Positions 5,379-9,034 of a DNA stretch of 9,034 nt are shown piece after piece. The DNA lies in NCBI GenBank assembly GCA_947379865.1, contig CANCOY010000132.1:1-9034 (forward strand). Reading direction: 5' to 3'. Made by a program: the position numbers and the translations under genes. How positions within the stretch are numbered: the first letter of the stretch is position 1; each line of letters begins with the position of its first letter. The notes below the pieces were generated by a model. It was not told where the DNA came from. It did no database searches and saw only the letters and a program-made list of their open reading frames with translations. Source of the stretch: Acetobacteraceae bacterium (GTDB lineage Bacteria; Pseudomonadota; Alphaproteobacteria; Zavarziniales; Zavarziniaceae).

Positions 5379-5467
5379 GTCTGGTCAACCGTGGCGGCGT
5401 TTCCGCCGGATCTGATGTTTTGATCCCGCCGGCCCTTATGCGGGGCAGCGGAACAGGAGCAATGGCC

Positions 5468-5704
5468 ATGAACAATGCACATGAAAACAGCGGCAAGGCC
5501 CTGTCGCCCGAAAACCTGTCGCCCGAGGCCCTGGCGGCCTTTGGCGCGCCGTCCCTCGTCTATGTGAAGACAGTGGCGATGAACGGGGTCGAGGCCTTTG
5601 CGGTCCATGCCGCCGACGGCTCGCCCATCGGTCTGCTGCCCAGCCGCGACGAAGCCTTCGCCGCCGCCCTGCAGAACGACCTGCAGCCCATGAGCGTGCA
5701 CTAA
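5468..5704 (+). CDS. DUF1150 family protein
   Basis: This encodes 78 residues typical of DUF1150, a small alphaproteobacterial family often encoded next to hsp20-type chaperone genes. The conserved core is seen from LSPEALAAFGAPSLVYVK (17-34) through AFAVHAADGSPIGLLPSRDE (43-62) and AFAAALQNDL (63-72). The start at 5468 has AGGAG (5455-5459) 8 nt upstream; a second ATG at 5462 is too close to it, and would add only two residues. The N-terminal part contains the small duplication LSPENLSPEA, with a near-identical 12-bp DNA repeat of period 15 around 5502-5530. Function is unknown; its place after hsp20 suggests co-expression under stress. It converges on ptsN with only 21 bp between stop codons. 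Confidence 0.88.
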   Translation: MNNAHENSGKALSPENLSPEALAAFGAPSLVYVKTVAMNGVEAFAVHAADGSPIGLLPSRDEAFAAALQNDLQPMSVH

Positions 5705-5725
5705 GGCAAGGCCTTGTCCGCGGCC

Positions 5726-6190
5726 TCAGCCAGCTGGCGAGGTCGCGGATTCGGTCAGCAGGGCATATAGCGCCTCCGGTCCTTCGGAGCCGCGCAGCTT
5801 TTCGCACATGTCCTTGTCCCGCAGCAGGCGCGAGACCTTGGCCAGTGCCTTCAGATGATCGGCGCCGGCCTGTTCCGGGGCCAGCAGCAGGAACACCAGG
5901 TCCACGGGCTGATCGTCGATGGCTTCAAAGTCGATCGGCTGCTCAAGCCGGGCAAACAGCCCGTGCAGCCGGTCCAGCTCCGCCAGCTTGCCATGAGGGA
6001 TCGCAATCCCCTGGCCGACGCCCGTGGTACCGAGGCGCTCACGCTCCAGCAGCACGTCAAAGATCATCCGCTCTGGCAGACCTGTCAGGACCGCAGCGCG
6101 GGCCGACAGGTCCTGGAGCAGAAGTTTCTTCGTCGTTGCCTTGAGGTTGGCGACAACGCCAGCCGGCCGGACGAGATCCGCAATTTCCAT
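5726..6190 (-). CDS. ptsN: Nitrogen PTS EIIA component
   Basis: This encodes 154 residues of EIIA-Ntr, the terminal phosphoacceptor of the PtsP-PtsO-PtsN chain. That chain regulates rather than transports, affecting K+ uptake, sensor kinases and nitrogen/carbon responses. The phosphorylated histidine is His66 in GQGIAIPHGKL (60-69), preceded by the usual RERLGTTGVG. The C-terminal half contains DLVFLLLAPE and HLKALAKVSRLLRD, both typical of the family. Length is normal (about 150). The start at 6190 has AGGAG 7 nt upstream and fits the family N-terminus; a longer frame reaching 6295 would overlap hpf and is not needed. It lies 16 bp after hpf and is surely co-transcribed with it, as in the classic rpoN-hpf-ptsN cluster. 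Confidence 0.96.
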   Translation of the reverse strand: MEIADLVRPAGVVANLKATTKKLLLQDLSARAAVLTGLPERMIFDVLLERERLGTTGVGQGIAIPHGKLAELDRLHGLFARLEQPIDFEAIDDQPVDLVFLLLAPEQAGADHLKALAKVSRLLRDKDMCEKLRGSEGPEALYALLTESATSPAG

Positions 6191-6206
6191 GGGCAAACTC
6201 CTGGCC

Positions 6207-6842
6207 TCAGCGGGGTACAGACCCGGCACCTGGCCCAGGCTCAATCCAGCCGATATGTCCGTCGGCACGGCGGTAGACCACGTTAAGGCCGCCATGGGCC
6301 CGATTCCGGAACATCAGCACTGGCAGATCGGCAAGGTCGAGGCACATGACCGCCTCCCGCACAGTGATGTTCAGAATCTCGGTGGTAGATTCGGCGATGA
6401 TGACCGGGACGTCTTCATTTGTCCCGGCAGGCAGCGTGGTGGCCTCGGGCACCAGGCCGTCGGCGGCAGTCTCGTCGTCCTCGGCCTCGGCCGCAAACAT
6501 ATAGCTGCGGGCCTCGATCGCGGGGCCCACCTCGGCACGGGCCGTGCTGTGATGCTGCTTCAGGCGGCGCTTCCAGCGGCGCAGCCGGGTCTCGAGGCGG
6601 TCAACCGCACTTTCCAGGCTGGCATAGATATCCGGGTCTTCGGCCTGTGACTGCACGCGGATGCCGGTGCCGGCATGGACGTTGCAGTCGGTCCGATAGA
6701 GATGAGCGTGCTTCGAAAAGGTGATCACCCCTTCGATGGGCCGCTCGAAATACTTGGCAACACGGGCCTCGACCCGCGCCCGCACGTGTCCGCGCAGCGC
6801 TTCGCCGACATCGACCTGCTTACCGGAAATCAGAAGCTGCAT
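6207..6842 (-). CDS. hpf: Ribosome hibernation promoting factor, long form
   Basis: This encodes 211 residues. The N-terminal S30AE/HPF domain is about 1-105, from MQLLISGKQVDVGEALRGHV through YASLESAVDRLETRLRRWKR; in relatives it sits in the mRNA/tRNA channel of the 30S subunit and blocks translation in stationary phase. A low-complexity acidic linker (about 106-150) follows. The C-terminal dimerisation domain is about 151-205, with ITVREAVMCLDLADLPVLMF and VVYRRADGHIGWIEP, and is the part that lets long HPF join two ribosomes into 100S dimers. The start at 6842 fits the family exactly. There is no good Shine-Dalgarno; the spot is occupied by the inverted repeat GATCGAACGATC. A TTGACA promoter candidate lies about 90 bp upstream. 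Followed closely by ptsN. Confidence 0.95.
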   Translation of the reverse strand: MQLLISGKQVDVGEALRGHVRARVEARVAKYFERPIEGVITFSKHAHLYRTDCNVHAGTGIRVQSQAEDPDIYASLESAVDRLETRLRRWKRRLKQHHSTARAEVGPAIEARSYMFAAEAEDDETAADGLVPEATTLPAGTNEDVPVIIAESTTEILNITVREAVMCLDLADLPVLMFRNRAHGGLNVVYRRADGHIGWIEPGPGAGSVPR

Positions 6843-6854
6843 GATCGTTCGATC
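6843..6854 (-). promoter_or_regulatory. Perfect inverted repeat abutting the hpf start codon
   Basis: On the minus strand GATCGAACGATC (6854-6843) directly precedes the ATG, where a ribosome-binding site would be expected. It is a perfect 5-2-5 dyad. It may be an operator, a small hairpin that limits translation, or chance; GGA just upstream is the only weak Shine-Dalgarno. Confidence 0.35.
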
Positions 6855-6938
6855 CAATGGGGGCCAGCCCGAAGGGCGCCCGCCACCTTCATCTCCGATC
6901 CGGAACTGTCTCCGGAGGCCGGGGTAAAAAGGCGCGGA

Positions 6939-6967
6939 ACCATCGTCGATGCCGGCAGGCCTGTCAA
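6939..6967 (-). promoter_or_regulatory. Candidate sigma-70 promoter for hpf-ptsN
   Basis: On the minus strand a perfect TTGACA (6967-6962) is followed after 17 bp by GATGGT (6944-6939), which matches the -10 consensus at 3 of 6 positions. It lies in the 193-bp gap between rpoN and hpf and would give a leader of about 90 nt. The strong -35 and correct spacing support it; the poor -10 is common in high-GC alphaproteobacteria. Confidence 0.45.
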
Positions 6968-7035
6968 TCCGACAAGTCCATGGAAGCACATGGGACGCAT
7001 GGCGGGAAGCACTGCATCCGTTCAGTCGGGTTGGA

Positions 7036-8580
7036 TCATGCAGGTTCAGGCTGGCGGGAACCTTTCAGGCGGCGGCGTTCCAGCGAGGAGGGAATCCTGA
7101 GTGCTTCCCGATACTTGGCAACGGTGCGCCTGGCAATGTCGATGCCGGCCGCCTTGAGCACCTCGACCAGCTTGTCGTCGGACAACACAGTGCGGCCCTC
7201 GGCGTCAATAAGCTCCTTGATGCGGTGGCGCACGGCTTCTGCAGAATGGGCCTCACCGCCAGCAGCCGAGGCGATGGACGACGAAAAAAAGTATTTCAGT
7301 TCAAAAATGCCACGCGGCGTCGCCATGTACTTGTTGGCGGTCACCCGGCTGACGGTGGATTCGTGCATCTCGGTTGCCTCGGCCACCGTGCGCAGGTTCA
7401 GGGGCCGCAGGTGCTGCACGCCGTGTTCAAGAAAGGCGTCCTGGTGGCGCACGATCTCGCTGGCCACCTTCAGGATGGTGCGCGCCCGCTGGTCCAGCGC
7501 CTTCACCAGCCAGTTCGCCGAGGCAAGGCACTCGGAAAGATAGGCCCGGTCGACCTTTTTCTGGGCGCCCCTGTCGATGCGGGCCAGATAGCGCTGGTTC
7601 ACCAGCACCCGTGGCAGGTTGTCGGCGTTCAGTTCGACAATCCATGAACCGTCCGGGCCACGGCGCACCAGAACATCGGGGATCAGCGGTTGCGACATCT
7701 CCGAGGTGAAGGCAAGGCCGGGCTTGGGATCAAGCGTGCGGATCTCGCGCAGCATGTCGGCGATGTCCTCGGCATCGACGCCACAGACCTGCATGAGCTT
7801 TGCCACGTCGCGCCGGGCCACCAGATCCAGATGACCGATGAAGGCCTGCATGGCGGGATCGAACCGGTCGCGTTCACGCAGCTGCAGCCCCAGGCATTCC
7901 GCCAGCGAGCGGGCACAGACGCCAGCCGGGTCAAAGCCCTGCAGCAGCGCCAGCAGGCGCTCAACCTCGGCCATGGGGCAGCCAAGCCTTGCCGCCAGCT
8001 CGTCCAGCTCGTCGGTGATGTAGCCGGCCTCGTCCACCAGATCGATCAGCGCCATGGCGATGACCGTGTCGGCCGGGGCGGGCGCCGCCTGGTGCAACTG
8101 GGCGATCAGATGGTCCTTCAGGCTGGGCGTGGCGGCGAGGCTCTCTTCAAAACTGCCTTCCTCATCGCCACCGCGCCCGCTGCCGCTGACGCTGGCGAGG
8201 GAGCCGAGCTCATTGGCGCCCCCTTCCGAAGCGGCTGCGGTAAGCCCCACCTCGTCACTGCCATAGACGTTCTCGAACGAGGTATCGAGGGGGGCCTCGC
8301 CTGCCATTTCCATGGGCGAATCGTCGGCCAGGCGCTTGTCGGCGGCCAGCAGCGTGGGTTCGGCCGCCTCGGGCCCCAGGGGTTCCCCCTGGTTTTCACC
8401 CGAGACCGGTTCTGAAATGCCTTCGTCGCGTTCCAGCAGGGGATTGCGCTCCAGCTCTTCCTCGACATAGGTCGACAGGTCGAGGTTGGAGAGCTGAAGC
8501 AGCTTGATGGCCTGCTGAAGCTGGGGCGTCATCACCAGGGACTGGCCCTGGCGCATCTCCAGTCGCGGACCCATGGCCAT
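7036..8580 (-). CDS. rpoN: RNA polymerase sigma-54 factor
   Basis: This encodes 514 residues. Region I, which contacts the activator and blocks melting, is residues 1-50 with the Gln/Leu-rich LVMTPQLQQAIKLLQLSN and the end YVEEELERNPLLE. Region II is a long acidic, low-complexity linker (about 51-160), accounting for a length above E. coli's 477. The core-binding domain follows, including DPKPGLAF and DVLVRRGPDGSWIVELN. Then comes the helix-turn-helix (TVAEATEMHESTVSRVTANK with TPRGIFELKYFF), and the RpoN box ARRTVAKYRE (about 483-492) that reads the -24 element. The start at 8580 fits the short family N-terminus; a second ATG at 8574 is equally possible. It lies 16 bp after lptB, so the two are probably co-transcribed. 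Sigma-54 directs nitrogen, motility and envelope genes with AAA+ activators. Confidence 0.97.
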   Translation of the reverse strand: MAMGPRLEMRQGQSLVMTPQLQQAIKLLQLSNLDLSTYVEEELERNPLLERDEGISEPVSGENQGEPLGPEAAEPTLLAADKRLADDSPMEMAGEAPLDTSFENVYGSDEVGLTAAASEGGANELGSLASVSGSGRGGDEEGSFEESLAATPSLKDHLIAQLHQAAPAPADTVIAMALIDLVDEAGYITDELDELAARLGCPMAEVERLLALLQGFDPAGVCARSLAECLGLQLRERDRFDPAMQAFIGHLDLVARRDVAKLMQVCGVDAEDIADMLREIRTLDPKPGLAFTSEMSQPLIPDVLVRRGPDGSWIVELNADNLPRVLVNQRYLARIDRGAQKKVDRAYLSECLASANWLVKALDQRARTILKVASEIVRHQDAFLEHGVQHLRPLNLRTVAEATEMHESTVSRVTANKYMATPRGIFELKYFFSSSIASAAGGEAHSAEAVRHRIKELIDAEGRTVLSDDKLVEVLKAAGIDIARRTVAKYREALRIPSSLERRRLKGSRQPEPA

Positions 8581-8596
8581 GATCGGTTGCCCCGCC

Positions 8597-9034
8597 CTAG
8601 CGGCTGAAATGCTCGCCGAGATAGACCCGGCGAACGGTTTCATCAGCCACAATTTCGGCCGGTGAGCCTTCCTTCAGAACCTGCCCTTCATGAATGATGT
8701 AGGCGCGGTCGATGATGTCGAGGGTCTCGCGGACATTGTGATCGGTGATCAGTACGCCGATGGAGCGGTCCTTGAGCTGGGCGATCAGTTCCCGGATTTC
8801 GCCGATGGCGATGGGATCGATGCCGGCCAGAGGCTCGTCCAGCAGCATGAAGCTGGGGCTGCTGGCAAGCGCCCGGGCAATTTCCACCCGCCGTCGCTCG
8901 CCACCCGACAGGGCGACCGAGGCCGTCCGCCGCAGATGTTCGATGGAGAATTCGGCCAGCAGTTGGTCGAGCTTGGCTTCCCGCACATCGCGCACCGGCT
9001 CTACGGTTTCGAGGACGGCGCGGATATTTGCCTC
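8597..9034 (-). CDS. lptB: LPS export ABC transporter ATP-binding protein (5' end outside window)
   Basis: The visible part is 145 residues, the C-terminal portion of a protein usually of 240-260. The frame stays open to the right edge, so the N-terminus with the Walker A motif is outside the window. Seen here are NIRAVLETVEP, the ABC signature ALSGGERRRVEIARALA, Walker B FMLLDEPLAGIDPIA, and the switch histidine in LITDHNVRETL. The tail EIVADETVRRVYLGEHF is diagnostic of LptB rather than of amino-acid transport relatives. LptB is the cytoplasmic ATPase of LptBFG, which drives lipopolysaccharide from the inner membrane through the Lpt bridge to the outer membrane. Its place directly before rpoN is the standard proteobacterial order. 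Confidence 0.95.
   Translation of the reverse strand, partial: EANIRAVLETVEPVRDVREAKLDQLLAEFSIEHLRRTASVALSGGERRRVEIARALASSPSFMLLDEPLAGIDPIAIGEIRELIAQLKDRSIGVLITDHNVRETLDIIDRAYIIHEGQVLKEGSPAEIVADETVRRVYLGEHFSR

Noticed and set aside
5409..5427. Hairpin GGATC/GATCC between hsp20 and DUF1150 as a terminator
   Set aside because: Only 5 bp with a 9-nt loop and no T-run after it; the two genes are probably co-transcribed.
5707..5723. CAAGGCCTTG and CCGCGG palindromes in the convergent gap as a bidirectional terminator
   Set aside because: Palindromes without loops or T-runs do not make an intrinsic terminator; noted only as composition.
6191..6295. Longer ptsN start that would overlap hpf
   Set aside because: The start at 6190 has a good AGGAG at 7 nt and matches the family N-terminus.
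1..9034. CRISPR array, tRNA, rRNA, riboswitch, toxin-antitoxin or defence gene cluster
   Set aside because: No spaced repeat series, cloverleaf, known aptamer pattern or recognised defence-protein motif was seen on either strand.

Overview
The window reads as a piece of a high-GC alphaproteobacterial chromosome, perhaps a Rhodospirillales-type organism. The grounds are the lptB-rpoN-hpf-ptsN order, the hsp20 gene followed by a DUF1150 gene (a pairing I associate with alphaproteobacteria), and strong GC bias at third codon positions. Genus cannot be decided from sequence alone.

Layout. Positions 1-69 (minus) hold the first 23 codons of an IS5-family transposase that runs off the left edge. 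Next to it, at 103-507 (minus), is a distinctly AT-rich, 3'-truncated sulfotransferase gene, probably cut by that insertion. A short stretch with protein-like but unassigned reading (about 610-730) separates this from the GC-rich backbone. At 732-2099 (minus) is a MATE-family multidrug/Na+ antiporter, and at 2211-2813 (minus) a small SAM-dependent methyltransferase with a hairpin/T-run terminator candidate between the two. A non-coding gap of about 300 bp is followed by a glutathione S-transferase-like gene (3119-4036, plus), a strong inverted repeat, and a small secreted protein with eight cysteines (4162-4719, plus) that I could not assign to a family.

The right half is a conserved stress and nitrogen-regulation neighbourhood. 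hsp20 (4923-5378, plus) and a DUF1150 gene (5468-5704, plus) converge on the minus-strand series lptB (partial, beyond the right edge), rpoN (8580-7036), hpf/raiA (6842-6207) and ptsN (6190-5726). lptB/rpoN and hpf/ptsN are each separated by about 16 bp. A TTGACA promoter candidate lies between rpoN and hpf.

The most interesting signal is the roughly 95-nt leader of hsp20. It has a heat-shock (sigma-32-like) promoter candidate, overlapped by a sigma-70-like one. Three successive hairpins follow, and the last pairs a UCGCU motif with the Shine-Dalgarno GAGGGGA, leaving a G-G mismatch. This is the architecture of a ROSE-type RNA thermometer. The remainder is ordinary chromosomal gene content; I did not find a CRISPR array, tRNA, rRNA or an obviously new multi-gene defence system.
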